Shown: positions 1-9,772, counted from the stretch's first letter. The stretch is DNA of 64,000 nucleotides from Hyphomicrobium sp. (GCA_003987725.1 RXJH01000010.1:62001-126000), one strand, 5' to 3'. Numbers and translations are program-made. The notes: generated by a model from the sequence alone, not told the origin.

Positions 1-2
1 AC

Positions 3-2927
3 ATTACAGCCACCTTCAAACCTGGAAGCGACATCGACCAGGCCTCTGTCGACGTTCAGAACGCGCTACGGCGCGTCGAGCCGCGCCTTCCCCGGGCCGT
101 GACGGCGCAGGGCATAACGGTTGAAGAAGCGAGCACGGGCTTTCTGCTCTTCATCGCACTCACGTCGACGGACGGAAAGACAGACGAAATCGCGCTCGGT
201 GATTACTTGAGCCGCAATGTCCTCGGCGAACTCCGACGCATTGACGGCGTCGGCCGGGCCCAGCTCTTCTCGGCACAGCGCGCCATGCGCGTCTGGATCG
301 ATCCGGACAAGATGGTCGGTTACAACATCACCGCCTCGGATGTGAGCGATGCGATCATGGCGCAAAACGCGCAAGTCGCTGCCGGGCAGATCGGCGCCGC
401 CCCCAATCCGGTGACCCAGGACTTGACCGCCACCGTGCTCGTCAAGGGGCAGCTGAGCGATCCCAAGGAGTTCGGCGACATCATTCTCCGCGCCAACCCG
501 GATGGATCGACAGTGCGCCTGCACGACGTCGCCCGCGTCGAGGTCGGCGCAGAAACCTATAGCTTTGCGAGTCGCCTAAACGGCCAACCGAGCGCCGCTG
601 TTGGCGTTCAGCTCTCAACGACCGGTAACGCCGTCGCGACGGCAAAGGCCGTGAAGGCCAAGATGGAGGAACTCTCCCGCTACTTTCCGGCGGGCGTCAC
701 GTATTCGATACCCTACGACACCAGTCCCTTCGTCTCGGCATCGATAGAGAAAGTTCTGCACACGCTCGTTGAAGCGATCGTTCTCGTCTTTATCGTCATG
801 TTCGTCTTCCTGCAGAGCTTCCGCTACACGCTCATTCCGACGCTCGTCGTGCCCGTGGCGCTGCTCGGCACCCTTGCCGTCATGTATGCCGCCGGCTTTT
901 CCATCAATGTCCTGACTATGTTCGCAATGGTGCTCGCCATCGGCATCCTTGTCGACGACGCAATCGTCGTTGTCGAAAACGTCGAGCGCATCATGGCTGA
1001 AGAAGGGTTATCGCCGAAAGACGCAACCCGGAAGGCCATGGGCCAGATCACCGGCGCCATTCTTGGCATCACGCTGGTCCTTGCGTCCGTCTTCATACCG
1101 ATGGCCTTTTTCCCCGGCTCCACGGGGATTATCTATCGTCAATTCAGTTTGACCATGGTCGTCTCGATCATGTTCTCGGCGTTTTTGGCTCTGTCCCTGA
1201 CGCCTGCGCTCTGCGCAACCCTTCTCAAGCCCATCCCGCAAGGACATCACGAGAAGAAAGGTCTCGGTGGCTGGTTCAACCGAGCCTTCGATCGATTAAC
1301 AGCGGGATACGCGCGGCGCGTCGCCGGTTTGGCCAAGCGGGCAGGACGGATGATGGTCGTCTACCTCGCGCTCGTCATCGGCCTCGGCTATTTGTTCCTC
1401 AAGCTGCCAAGCGCGTTCGTTCCCGACGAGGATCAGGGCTATATCATTGTCGACGTCCAGGGACCGCCCGAAGCAAGCCAGAACAGAACGGTCGCCTCTC
1501 TTGAGAAGATCGAGGCGGTCTTCAAGGGCGAGCCGGCGGTCGAAGACGTCTTCGCCGTGCAGGGCTTCAGCTTCTCGGGCAACGGGCCGAACGCCGCCCT
1601 GGTGTTTCCGACCTTGAAGGATTGGGCGGAACGCGGCGCCGGCAACTCCGCTCAAGAGATTGCTAACCGGGTCAACATGCAGCTCTTCGCGCTCAAGGAT
1701 GCGACCACGTTTGCGCTCTCGCCGCCGCCGATCGAAGGTTTCGGCACCACCAACGGCTTCTCGTTCCGTTTGCAAGATCGCGGCGGTCTGGGTCAGGATG
1801 CCCTCAACCAAGCGGCCAGCGAACTCATCGCGAAGGCTTCGAAAAGTGGAATCATTACCGGCATCCGGCCAGAAGGCATGCCGGACGCCGCCCAGGTCAT
1901 GCTGGTTATCGACCGGAAGAAGGCCAATACCTTCGGCGTGACTTTCGCCGACATCAACAACACCATCACCGCGAACCTCGGCTCCTCCTACATCAACGAC
2001 TATCCGAACGACGGGCGCATGCAGCGCGTCGTGGTGCAAGCGAAGGATCGAAGCCGCCTTCAGGCCGAGGATCTCCTGAAGCTCAATGTGCGCAATGCCA
2101 ACGGCGGCATGGTTCCGTTATCCTCCTTTGCAATTGTCGAATGGCGAAAAGGCGCGGCGCAGATCGTTGGCTACAATGGCTATCCCTCGGTGCGGATATC
2201 CGGCGCGGCTGCTCCGGGATATTCCTCTGGGGCGGCGATCGCGGAGATGGAGCGGCTCGCTTATGAGCTGCCGAAGGGATTTGGCTTCGAGTGGACCGGA
2301 CAGTCGCTTGAGGAGATCAAGTCCGGCGACCAGGCGCCGTTCCTCCTAGCGCTCAGCATCCTTTTCGTTTTCCTGCTGCTCGCGGGCCTATATGAGAGCT
2401 GGTCTATTCCTCTCGCGGTTATCCTTGTCGTTCCGCTTGGCGTGATTGGCTCCGTGATGGCCGTCATGCTGAGAGACATGCCCAATGACCTCTATTTCAA
2501 GGTCGGGCTCATTGCGATCATTGGCCTGTCGGCAAAGAATGCCATCCTGATCGTGGAATTTGCCAAAGATTACTATGCCGACGGTAAGTCGCTTCTCGAC
2601 GCTGCTGTTGAGGCGGCGCGAATTCGGTTGCGTCCCATCATCATGACGTCACTCGCCTTCGCGCTCGGCGTCGTACCGCTTGCCATCGCCACAGGACCGA
2701 GCGCCGCGAGCCAGAATGCTATCGGAACAGGCGTCCTCGGCGGCATGATCTCGGCCACGATTCTTGCCATTATCTTCGTGCCTGCGTTCTTTGTGTTTGT
2801 CCTCGGTGTACTCAAGACGAAACGGCCCGAACATAGGCAAGGGGACGAAATTATCGCAAATCAGGCATCGAGTACGCCAACGTCTAAGAAACCGGAATAT
2901 CTGTCGGGAGCAACAAGCCTACCGTAG
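3..2927 (+). CDS. RND (HAE1/AcrB-type) multidrug efflux permease, 5'-truncated by window edge
   Basis: Inner-membrane, proton-driven drug exporter of the AcrB/MexB family, which normally works with a periplasmic adaptor and an outer-membrane channel. The reading frame is open from base 3, and the first residues (ITATFKPGSDIDQA) are typical RND porter-domain sequence, so the start lies upstream of the window. About 974 residues are present of the usual 1030-1050. The family motif DDAIVVVENV, whose acidic residues carry the proton relay, lies near residue 320 of the fragment. Hydrophobic blocks follow it and recur near the C-terminus, as expected for the duplicated 12-TM fold. The C-terminal tail is hydrophilic and extended. 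An adaptor gene would be expected upstream, outside the window. Substrate cannot be read from sequence. Confidence 0.93.
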   Translation: MTATFKPGSDIDQASVDVQNALRRVEPRLPRAVTAQGITVEEASTGFLLFIALTSTDGKTDEIALGDYLSRNVLGELRRIDGVGRAQLFSAQRAMRVWIDPDKMVGYNITASDVSDAIMAQNAQVAAGQIGAAPNPVTQDLTATVLVKGQLSDPKEFGDIILRANPDGSTVRLHDVARVEVGAETYSFASRLNGQPSAAVGVQLSTTGNAVATAKAVKAKMEELSRYFPAGVTYSIPYDTSPFVSASIEKVLHTLVEAIVLVFIVMFVFLQSFRYTLIPTLVVPVALLGTLAVMYAAGFSINVLTMFAMVLAIGILVDDAIVVVENVERIMAEEGLSPKDATRKAMGQITGAILGITLVLASVFIPMAFFPGSTGIIYRQFSLTMVVSIMFSAFLALSLTPALCATLLKPIPQGHHEKKGLGGWFNRAFDRLTAGYARRVAGLAKRAGRMMVVYLALVIGLGYLFLKLPSAFVPDEDQGYIIVDVQGPPEASQNRTVASLEKIEAVFKGEPAVEDVFAVQGFSFSGNGPNAALVFPTLKDWAERGAGNSAQEIANRVNMQLFALKDATTFALSPPPIEGFGTTNGFSFRLQDRGGLGQDALNQAASELIAKASKSGIITGIRPEGMPDAAQVMLVIDRKKANTFGVTFADINNTITANLGSSYINDYPNDGRMQRVVVQAKDRSRLQAEDLLKLNVRNANGGMVPLSSFAIVEWRKGAAQIVGYNGYPSVRISGAAAPGYSSGAAIAEMERLAYELPKGFGFEWTGQSLEEIKSGDQAPFLLALSILFVFLLLAGLYESWSIPLAVILVVPLGVIGSVMAVMLRDMPNDLYFKVGLIAIIGLSAKNAILIVEFAKDYYADGKSLLDAAVEAARIRLRPIIMTSLAFALGVVPLAIATGPSAASQNAIGTGVLGGMISATILAIIFVPAFFVFVLGVLKTKRPEHRQGDEIIANQASSTPTSKKPEYLSGATSLP

Positions 2928-3029
2928 GAAATACCGGGGAGGCGTCGTGCATGACGGCAACAACACCCGCGTGAAGTCCAACGCACGCCGTGGGAGCTTG
3001 CGTTTCAGATCACTAGCTCCAATTGACGC

Positions 3030-4541
3030 TCACACGCGCCGGCGTGACTGCGATCCGGAGCCGAGTGACCGGGCAAGCTTTCGCATGGCCGCCTCAGCTT
3101 CTTGCGGTGCGAGCCCAACGTAACCCATGACCCATCCTGAGCGTTGCGGGCGCGCGAGGTAGAGACTTCGGAGCGATGGGAGCTCGATTCCAAGCTGCGC
3201 TGCCGCTCGGATCGACTCCGCTTCACCGACGCCGTTTCGCACATCGCATGTGATCTGAAACCCGCCGTTAGCGACGTCGAACGATGCAAACGGACTGAGA
3301 TGTCGGTCGAATGCTTCCAGGAAGGCGTCGCGACGGCCTTTGTAGAGCTCGCGCATACGCCGCACATGTGCCGTGAAATGGCCGCCCGACATGAACTCTG
3401 CGAGCACGGCCTGATTCAGATACGCCGAATGGCCGTCGACGAGCGTGCGCGCGGTCACGAACGTTTTGACGAGATACGAGGGAGCCACCAGATAGGCGAT
3501 CCGTACACCGGGAAACAGCGTCTTCGTGAACGTGCCGACGTAGAGAATGGCTCCCGACGGATCGAGCCCCTGGATGCAAGAAATCGGGGCGCCTTCGTAG
3601 CGATATTCGCTGTCGTAGTCGTCCTCGATGATCCAGGCCTTATTACTACGCGCCCACTCGATCAGAGCAACACGCCGATCGAAACCGAGGGTAACTCCGG
3701 TTGGATATTGATGCGACGGCGTGACGTAGACGCCGCGAATGGGTCCGCGACGTCTCGAAAGAACATCGACTCTCAAACCTTCTCCGTCGACGGGAACGGG
3801 CAGTAGATCCGCCCCTGCCATTTTCAGTGCTGCCTTGACGCCGGGATATCCCGGATCCTCAACGGCAACGACATCGCCCGGATCGAGCAGGAGCGACGAG
3901 ATCATCGCAAGCGCCTGCTGGGAACTCGTCAGCACCACGACATTGTCCGCATTACAGCGCACACCGCGATGGGCGGCAAGATAACGTGCGATCTCCTCGC
4001 GCAGGTCCCGAAGCCCTTGTGGGTCCGAATAGTTTAGGACGCACGCGGCCTGCTCCCGCATAATGCGCGAGGCAATGCGATTCCATGTCGATGAGGGAAA
4101 CGCGCGAAGATCCGGCATAGCGGCCGAGAATGCACGCGTGACTGGATCCCGAACGCCACCGAGATTCAGCGCGATCCTGCCACGATTGCCGGTCTCGATT
4201 TCGACATTTCGCCGCCGCGTCCGTGGACCGTGGTCGCGCAGGAAATCCGATCCCGTTTCCGTGACGAAGGTTCCGCTTCCGTGAAGGCGCGTCAGAAATC
4301 CTTCGCTCTCGAGATGCTGATAGGCCGCCTCGACGGTATCACGAGCAATACCGAGCTCGGCGGCCAGAGTGCGAGACGACGGCAGCCGGTCCTTCCTCTT
4401 CAAGGCCCCGACGATGATCTGTCTCCGGATCGCGTTTTGAATGCGCGTCGCGAGATTGAGACCGGTATCTATTTGCTCCTCGAGCAGGTGGATCAAGGAG
4501 CCAGCAAATTTATCGCGCATCAAAGTGGTCTGCTCAGACAT
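3030..4541 (-). CDS. MocR/PdxR-family transcriptional regulator (GntR wHTH + aminotransferase-like domain)
   Basis: PLP-binding regulator of the MocR subfamily. The first 90 or so residues are a GntR winged helix (LPSSRTLAAELGIARDTV). The rest is a fold-type-I aminotransferase domain, with the PLP-contacting Asp in IIEDDYDSEYR and the Schiff-base Lys in GTFTKTLFPG. I chose the ATG at 4541 (MSEQTT). The longest frame begins with a TTG at 4559, six codons earlier, and is less attractive. It is divergent from the molybdopterin oxidoreductase operon across about 79 bp, which suggests it controls that operon. MocR proteins usually sense an amine, amino acid or PLP; the effector here is unknown. 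The inter-gene region contains a CCTAG/CTAGG inverted pair that could be part of an operator. Confidence 0.9.
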   Translation of the reverse strand: MSEQTTLMRDKFAGSLIHLLEEQIDTGLNLATRIQNAIRRQIIVGALKRKDRLPSSRTLAAELGIARDTVEAAYQHLESEGFLTRLHGSGTFVTETGSDFLRDHGPRTRRRNVEIETGNRGRIALNLGGVRDPVTRAFSAAMPDLRAFPSSTWNRIASRIMREQAACVLNYSDPQGLRDLREEIARYLAAHRGVRCNADNVVVLTSSQQALAMISSLLLDPGDVVAVEDPGYPGVKAALKMAGADLLPVPVDGEGLRVDVLSRRRGPIRGVYVTPSHQYPTGVTLGFDRRVALIEWARSNKAWIIEDDYDSEYRYEGAPISCIQGLDPSGAILYVGTFTKTLFPGVRIAYLVAPSYLVKTFVTARTLVDGHSAYLNQAVLAEFMSGGHFTAHVRRMRELYKGRRDAFLEAFDRHLSPFASFDVANGGFQITCDVRNGVGEAESIRAAAQLGIELPSLRSLYLARPQRSGWVMGYVGLAPQEAEAAMRKLARSLGSGSQSRRRV

Positions 4542-4620
4542 GCCGTAGTGGACGGACAATGCAATCCAATTTCCTAGTATTCAATAGAAACTTTGAAATC
4601 TAGGCCGGGATCATCAGCTG

Positions 4621-6645
4621 ATGGCGAACGAGAAGACTATCGTACGGACCACGTGCCCGCGAGATTGCTACGATGCCTGCGGAATTTCAGTAATCGTGCG
4701 CGACGGCACGGTTCAGAAAGTGCTTGGCGACCGGACGCACCATGTCAGCGCAGGTGGCCTGTGCGGGAAATGCGCTCTCGCCTACAACGGGGTGTATTTG
4801 ACGCCGGAGAAACGCCTCCTCGAGCCGTTGCGCCGCGTTGGCCGGAAGGGTTCCGGAGAGTTCGAACCTGTCGGCTGGGAAACAGCGCTTCGCGATATTG
4901 CAGGACGGCTGAACGAGATACGCGCTACGCGAGACGCGCGCTCGATATACCACACGCACTATACCGGCACCGTTTCAATGGTCGCCGGGTGGTTTCCGCT
5001 CCGTTTCTTCAACAAGCTCGGAGCAACAGAGGTCGATCCCGACACGGTCTGCAACAAGGCGGGACATGTCGTGCTCGCCGACATGTTCGGCACCTCCCTG
5101 ACCGGCTTCGACCCGGAGCAACTGGCAAACGCGAACACCCTTCTCGTATGGGGCGCAAATCCCTCCCACAGTGCGCCTCACATGCACACGCGCTGGATCA
5201 GAAAGTCCGGCGCAAAAGTCATTGTCGTCGATCCGATCGCTCACGACACCGCGAAAATCGCGTCTCTGCATCTGCAGTTGCGGCCCGGATCGGACGCGGC
5301 GCTTGCGTTTGGCATGCTCCATGTTTTGAAGAGCGCAGGGCTGATCGACCGCTCCTTCATCGCAGAGCACGTCAAGGGATTCGACGCAGTAGAGCATGAC
5401 ATCGAGCAGGCCACTCTTGCGCGGACAGCGGCCCTGACGGGAGTTCCCGAATCCCTCATCGAGGAGGCGGCGCTGGCATTTGGCTCAGGTCCCTCGCTGC
5501 TCTGGCTTGGCCAGGGCGTGCAGCGGCAGCCCACGGGCGGCAACGTGTTTCGCGCCTTGGCGTTGCTGTCGGTCGCAACTGGCCAGATCGCAAAGCCAGG
5601 AGCCGGGTTCTGCTACATGAATGGTCCTGAAACGCGCGGCGTCGACATGAATTTCCTCATGGGCGCGGAGCTTCGTCCTGACAACGGTTCATCCATCAGT
5701 CATATCGACCTAGCCGATCATCTCGCGGACCCGGCACGCGTCTCGGCGCTATTCACCTGGAACAACAACATTGCGGCCTCGAGCCCCAACCAATCGAAAT
5801 TGCGCCGGGCGCTTGAACGAGAGGATTTGTTCACAGTCGTCACGGACATTTTCATGACGGATACGGCCGCCTATGCGGACTATGTGCTGCCGGCAGCTAG
5901 CTTCCTCGAATTCGACGACATCATCTTCCCGTACTTCCACAACACCGTCTCCGCACAGGCAAGGGTGACCGAGCCGCTTGGGTCGGCGCTTCCCAACCAG
6001 GAGATTTTCCGCCGGCTCTCGGCTGCGATGGGCTTTCGCGATCCGGAGCTCTATGAGAACGACCGTTCGGTGATTGATCGCCTGCTCTGCCAGACCAGTT
6101 TTCCTGGCTCGTTCGAGGATCTGAAGCACGTCGGTACGGCGCGCCTATTCGAGACCCCGAAGATACAGTTTGAGGATCTCAGATTCTCGACTCCATCCGG
6201 GCGCATCGAGGTGACAAGCGAACGCTTGGCGGCAGCGGGCCATGCTGCTGCTCCATATGCCCACGCCGATTCTCCGCCGAGCGGGAACCGCGTCCGTGTT
6301 CTCTCGCCCGCTTCGGAATGGCTGATGAATTCGAGCTACGGCAACGACGAGCGGATTCGCTCGCGCATCGGCGAGCCGAAGATGTTTCTCAATCGGGCCG
6401 ACGTCGAGGAACGAGGCCTTTCGGATGGCTGCGCCGCAACTCTTGCGACGACATCCGGCAGACTGACTTTGACAGTTGCGATTTCGGACGATGTGCCCAA
6501 GGGGGTGGCTCTGGTTCACAAGGGCCACTGGCCCCGTCATGCCGGCGAGTTCGCCAACGTCAACGTTCTCAATCCCGGCCTTCGGACCGATATTGCCGAC
6601 AGCACGGCCGTGCACGGTGTCGAGGCGGAGCTACAGCGCGCATGA
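4621..6645 (+). CDS. Molybdopterin oxidoreductase (DMSO-reductase superfamily) with N-terminal [4Fe-4S] motif
   Basis: Bis-MGD molybdoenzyme of about 674 residues, the small single-chain branch of the DMSO reductase superfamily (COG0243). The [4Fe-4S] cysteines are C12, C16 and C20 (CPRDCYDAC), with C48 in GGLCGKC as the fourth. C144 (DTVCNKAGH) falls where the Mo ligand Ser/Cys/Sec normally sits. No Tat signal is visible at the N-terminus (MANEKTIVRTT), so the enzyme is probably cytoplasmic. The C-terminus carries the molydopterin-dinucleotide-binding beta-barrel. The stop overlaps the next start (ATGA at 6642-6645), so it is translationally coupled to a ferredoxin reductase and a ferredoxin, its likely electron partners. 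The substrate is not identifiable from sequence. Confidence 0.9.
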   Translation: MANEKTIVRTTCPRDCYDACGISVIVRDGTVQKVLGDRTHHVSAGGLCGKCALAYNGVYLTPEKRLLEPLRRVGRKGSGEFEPVGWETALRDIAGRLNEIRATRDARSIYHTHYTGTVSMVAGWFPLRFFNKLGATEVDPDTVCNKAGHVVLADMFGTSLTGFDPEQLANANTLLVWGANPSHSAPHMHTRWIRKSGAKVIVVDPIAHDTAKIASLHLQLRPGSDAALAFGMLHVLKSAGLIDRSFIAEHVKGFDAVEHDIEQATLARTAALTGVPESLIEEAALAFGSGPSLLWLGQGVQRQPTGGNVFRALALLSVATGQIAKPGAGFCYMNGPETRGVDMNFLMGAELRPDNGSSISHIDLADHLADPARVSALFTWNNNIAASSPNQSKLRRALEREDLFTVVTDIFMTDTAAYADYVLPAASFLEFDDIIFPYFHNTVSAQARVTEPLGSALPNQEIFRRLSAAMGFRDPELYENDRSVIDRLLCQTSFPGSFEDLKHVGTARLFETPKIQFEDLRFSTPSGRIEVTSERLAAAGHAAAPYAHADSPPSGNRVRVLSPASEWLMNSSYGNDERIRSRIGEPKMFLNRADVEERGLSDGCAATLATTSGRLTLTVAISDDVPKGVALVHKGHWPRHAGEFANVNVLNPGLRTDIADSTAVHGVEAELQRA

Positions 6646-7676
6646 GCAGGAAGCAAGAAGCCGACATCGTGATTGTTGGCGCTGGCCCTGTTGGTCTGTT
6701 CGCGGTCTTCGCTTGTGGCCAGCTCGGCATGCGTTGTCACGTCGTCGACGCGTTCTCCGAGATCGGAGGCCAGTGCATCGCGCTCTATCCGGAAAAGCCC
6801 ATCTACGACATTCCGGGATTTCCATCTGTGCGGGGACGCGAATTGATCGCGCGCCTCAGAGAGCAGGCCGAGCCGTATCATGCAAGGTTCAGCCTCGACA
6901 GCCTCGCCGTGGGGCTGCGGCGGGACGCGCAGCGATTGTTCGTTCGCACGTCGAAAGACGAAGAGATTCTGGCGCGGGCAGTCATCATCGTCGCGGGACC
7001 CGGCGCGTTCGGTCCTAACCGGCCACCGTTGGCGGGCATCGAAGCGCTTGAAGGAACCTCTGTCCACTATTGGGTGAGGGATCCGCAAACTCTGCGCGGA
7101 AAACGGATCGTCATCGCCGGCGGAGGCGACAGTGCGGTCGACTGGGCAATTGTCCTTTCGGACATAGCCGCGTCGGTAACGCTGGTCCATCGGCGCTCGA
7201 AATTTCGGGCGCCTCCAGCATCCGTCAATGCGCTCATGCAGCTCAGCGGCAACAAGAAAGTGACTCTTCGCGTGCCATATCAGGTTTCTGCTCTCGAGGC
7301 GCACGAACGGGCTCTCAAGGCCGTCATCATCGAGGATCTGGACGGTGAGCGGATAAGGCTCGAGGCCGACGTGCTATTACCATTTTTCGGTCTTTCGTCA
7401 GATCTAAGCGCATTGTCGGAATTCGGGCTCAATCTCGAGGCCGGTGCTATCCGCTGTGACCCGCTGTCTATGTCGACGAGCGTTCCCGGGATTTTTGCAG
7501 CTGGCGACGTTGCATCCTATCCCGGCAAGGAGAAGCTCCTTGTGACTGGTTTTTCCGAGGCGGCGATCGCCGCCCGATCGGCATTTGCCTTCGCATATCC
7601 CGAGAAGCCCTATCACTTCCAGCATTCGACGGACCGCGGCAGGCCGTCAGCGTCGCAGGTCCGGCAAAATGTCTGA
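6642..7676 (+). CDS. Ferredoxin--NADP(+) reductase, thioredoxin-reductase-like type
   Basis: FAD-dependent NAD(P)H:ferredoxin oxidoreductase, 344 residues, of the TrxR-like (YumC) FNR group. The FAD Rossmann motif is GAGPVG at residues 13-18. The NAD(P)H motif is AGGGDSAVDWA in the middle of the chain. The late FAD motif is GIFAAGDVASYPGKEKL. The redox-active CxxC of true thioredoxin reductases is absent, which supports FNR activity. The start at 6642 is set by the 4-base overlap with the upstream molybdoenzyme; a longer open frame reaching back to 6318 lies inside that gene and is not used. A ferredoxin follows ten bases downstream. Together they form a NADPH-FNR-ferredoxin chain that probably serves the molybdoenzyme. 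Confidence 0.92.
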   Translation: MSRKQEADIVIVGAGPVGLFAVFACGQLGMRCHVVDAFSEIGGQCIALYPEKPIYDIPGFPSVRGRELIARLREQAEPYHARFSLDSLAVGLRRDAQRLFVRTSKDEEILARAVIIVAGPGAFGPNRPPLAGIEALEGTSVHYWVRDPQTLRGKRIVIAGGGDSAVDWAIVLSDIAASVTLVHRRSKFRAPPASVNALMQLSGNKKVTLRVPYQVSALEAHERALKAVIIEDLDGERIRLEADVLLPFFGLSSDLSALSEFGLNLEAGAIRCDPLSMSTSVPGIFAAGDVASYPGKEKLLVTGFSEAAIAARSAFAFAYPEKPYHFQHSTDRGRPSASQVRQNV

Positions 7677-7686
7677 GGAGTGTGGA

Positions 7687-8010
7687 ATGAGCACGAACGA
7701 TATTCACATTGTGGTCGACGACAACGGACAGGTTCACCGGTTGACCTGCCGATCCGGCATCAGCGTCATGGAAGCAATCCGCAACGCGGGCCTGCCACTC
7801 GAAGCCGCTTGCGGGGGCTCGCTTGCTTGCGCGACTTGCCACATCATCCTCTCGGAGGCGGATTATGCGCGCGTGGGTGCGCCGAGTGAAGACGAGGAGG
7901 ATATGCTCGATCAAGCGTTCGGCGTAACACGCACGTCGCGGTTGGGATGTCAGATTTTGCTCGATCCAAGTCTCGATGGACTGGGTTTACGTCTCCCCGC
8001 ACGGTCCTGA
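7687..8010 (+). CDS. [2Fe-2S] ferredoxin, adrenodoxin/putidaredoxin type
   Basis: Small electron carrier of 107 residues. The four cluster ligands are C42, C48, C51 and C88, giving the C-x5-C-x2-C-x36-C spacing of adrenodoxin- and ISC-type ferredoxins. This type usually serves P450s, Fe-S assembly or dedicated oxidoreductases. The start at 7687 is preceded by a GAGGAG Shine-Dalgarno six bases upstream; the alternative ATG at 7669 would place that element inside the gene. It is the last gene of the operon with the FNR and the molybdoenzyme, so its partner is probably the molybdoenzyme. The following 110 bp separates it from a convergent gene and holds only a weak inverted repeat (AGTTCAG/CTGAACT, 8081-8107). 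Confidence 0.93.
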   Translation: MSTNDIHIVVDDNGQVHRLTCRSGISVMEAIRNAGLPLEAACGGSLACATCHIILSEADYARVGAPSEDEEDMLDQAFGVTRTSRLGCQILLDPSLDGLGLRLPARS

Positions 8011-8121
8011 CGCAACTTTGCGCGCTTTGGCGTGTCGCTTCGTTCGCGACCATTCCCATCAGCGTGTCATGGGCAGTAGCAGTTCAGTACAATTCCGCCG
8101 CTGAACTACATCAACAAAAAA

Positions 8122-9729
8122 TCAATTGATCCATACCTCCACACGGCGATTGAGTTGCATGCCTTCCTCAGTGTCATTGCACGAGACGGGGGCAAGTTCG
8201 CTGTATCCCTTGACAGCAAGCTTGGCCTGTCGATGCGAAAGGCCGTTGGCCTTCATAACGGCGAGCACGGCCTGCGCCCGGTGAAGCGACAAGCTCCGAT
8301 TGACTGAAAACGTACCCTTCGTATCGGCAAAGCCGGCCAGAAGGACCGATTTATCCTTGTAGGCATCGGTCTTGAGGAGTTCCACCAGCCGCTTGGCATC
8401 GGCCAAAGCCTTGTTATCGAGTTCATAGGAACCCGATTGGAATCGGAACGTCACTGAAAGACGCTGAGCCGATCTGATATCGGTCGTGAAAGCATTCATC
8501 AGGTTTTCGTCAAAGTTCAGTGGCGCAGCGTTAAGTCCGAATGCGATGCGGCTGGTTTGAGATTCATAGCTCGCAGTCTCCGGCACCTGATCTATGAAAT
8601 CCGATTGCTTGACGATCCGCTGAGCATCATGTGAAAGCGCGAACTCCAGCAGCCCCCGTGCGACTGGGTCGCGCGGCTCGCCGCCTGTATAGAGAAAAAG
8701 GCGCCGCGAAATGGGATATTCTTCGGTCTTGATGCTGAACGTCGAAGGCGGCGCTATGAGCCCGCAGGTTGAGACGATGTTCAGGGCTTTCGCGTTTCTC
8801 TGATAGGCGATGCCCGCGAAACCGATCCCGTTGCGATCATGCGCGACCCAATCCGACTGTTCCGCATGATTGGCTGTGCGCTTGGCGTTCGGCGTCAGCT
8901 CGAACTTGTGAGGCTTCAGGACCAGACTTTCGAACGTATCGAACGTGCCGGATTCCTTTGTTGGCGCATAGACATCGATCTTGCCAGCCGGCTGGCCGAC
9001 TTGCGACCAGTCGGTGATCTCACCCGAGAAGATCTTGGCAATGGTATCCATCGGTAAGGAAACGACCGGATTTTGGGGCGATACGAGCACGAGCAGACCG
9101 TCGAGACCGAGAATATGTTCGCTTCCGGGGCGCCGAACATCCCCGAGACCTATTGCTGCGAGCTTCTGGACTTCGTCATCCTTCACGCGCCGCGAGGCCA
9201 TTCCGATCTGAGAGACTTTCTTCTCCATATCGGCAAACGCCGTAGCTGAGCCGTGCCGATGCAGCGCAATCACGCCTTCGTCTTTGCCGTCTTTGCCTGA
9301 CATTCGAAACTCGACGTCGAGGCCATCGGGGCTCACGACTTTCGTCAGCGTCTTACTCGTTGATCCGGCATAGGCATCGATGAGGCTGGGCATCAGCTGG
9401 TTGCCGATCGTGTTCGAACCGCTGATCGAAATAGATGTGGGACCCGCCGGGACGTCGGGGGGTGCGGCCTCAGTGCGCATCGCAACGGCATCGGTGGGGC
9501 AGTTGCTACCGATGCAGTCGAACCTCGAAGCGTCGAGCGACATGGCGCCGAGGCTCGTGGACAGTATGGTGTACTTATTTTGATCGTAGGCAGTGAGTTC
9601 GCCTTTGATTTCAAAATCACCATTCTTGGCGCGTAACGTCACTTCGCCGGAAAATGCATTGGCCGTGCACGCGCATATACCGACAATTGTGCACGCGAGA
9701 ATTCGTGCTGCGTTGTCTCTGCCCGGCAT
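8122..9729 (-). CDS. Periplasmic phosphate-type substrate-binding domain fused to C-terminal OmpA peptidoglycan-binding domain
   Basis: Exported 535-residue protein. An N-terminal signal peptide (ending near CTANAFS) precedes a short beta-rich segment. A PstS-like binding domain follows (ISGSNTIGNQLMPSL, and later VLVSPQNPVVSL and TDWSQVG, both typical of PBP_like_2). The last 110 or so residues are an OmpA-like peptidoglycan-binding domain (VTFRFQSGSYELDN, RAQAVLAVMKANGLS, NRRVEVWIN). An RBS-like AAGGGGG precedes the ATG at 9729. It is the third of three same-strand genes (11974 to 8122), with a 44-bp gap to the upstream gene. No PstABC permease is nearby, so ligand binding may serve sensing or scavenging at the cell wall rather than transport. 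Ligand identity is unproven. Confidence 0.85.
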   Translation of the reverse strand: MPGRDNAARILACTIVGICACTANAFSGEVTLRAKNGDFEIKGELTAYDQNKYTILSTSLGAMSLDASRFDCIGSNCPTDAVAMRTEAAPPDVPAGPTSISISGSNTIGNQLMPSLIDAYAGSTSKTLTKVVSPDGLDVEFRMSGKDGKDEGVIALHRHGSATAFADMEKKVSQIGMASRRVKDDEVQKLAAIGLGDVRRPGSEHILGLDGLLVLVSPQNPVVSLPMDTIAKIFSGEITDWSQVGQPAGKIDVYAPTKESGTFDTFESLVLKPHKFELTPNAKRTANHAEQSDWVAHDRNGIGFAGIAYQRNAKALNIVSTCGLIAPPSTFSIKTEEYPISRRLFLYTGGEPRDPVARGLLEFALSHDAQRIVKQSDFIDQVPETASYESQTSRIAFGLNAAPLNFDENLMNAFTTDIRSAQRLSVTFRFQSGSYELDNKALADAKRLVELLKTDAYKDKSVLLAGFADTKGTFSVNRSLSLHRAQAVLAVMKANGLSHRQAKLAVKGYSELAPVSCNDTEEGMQLNRRVEVWIN

Positions 9730-9772
9730 TTTTACCCCCTTACAGAATATTGTGACTGGTATCTGCCCGCCG

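Noticed and set aside
1296-2039. Long minus-strand open frame inside the RND gene
   Set aside because: It is a codon-bias shadow of a clearly recognised RND permease in another frame; no family features.
8081-8107. Inverted repeat AGTTCAG/CTGAACT between ferredoxin and the OmpA-fusion gene as a bidirectional terminator
   Set aside because: The stem is only 7 bp with a 13-base loop and no T-tract in the right place on either strand.
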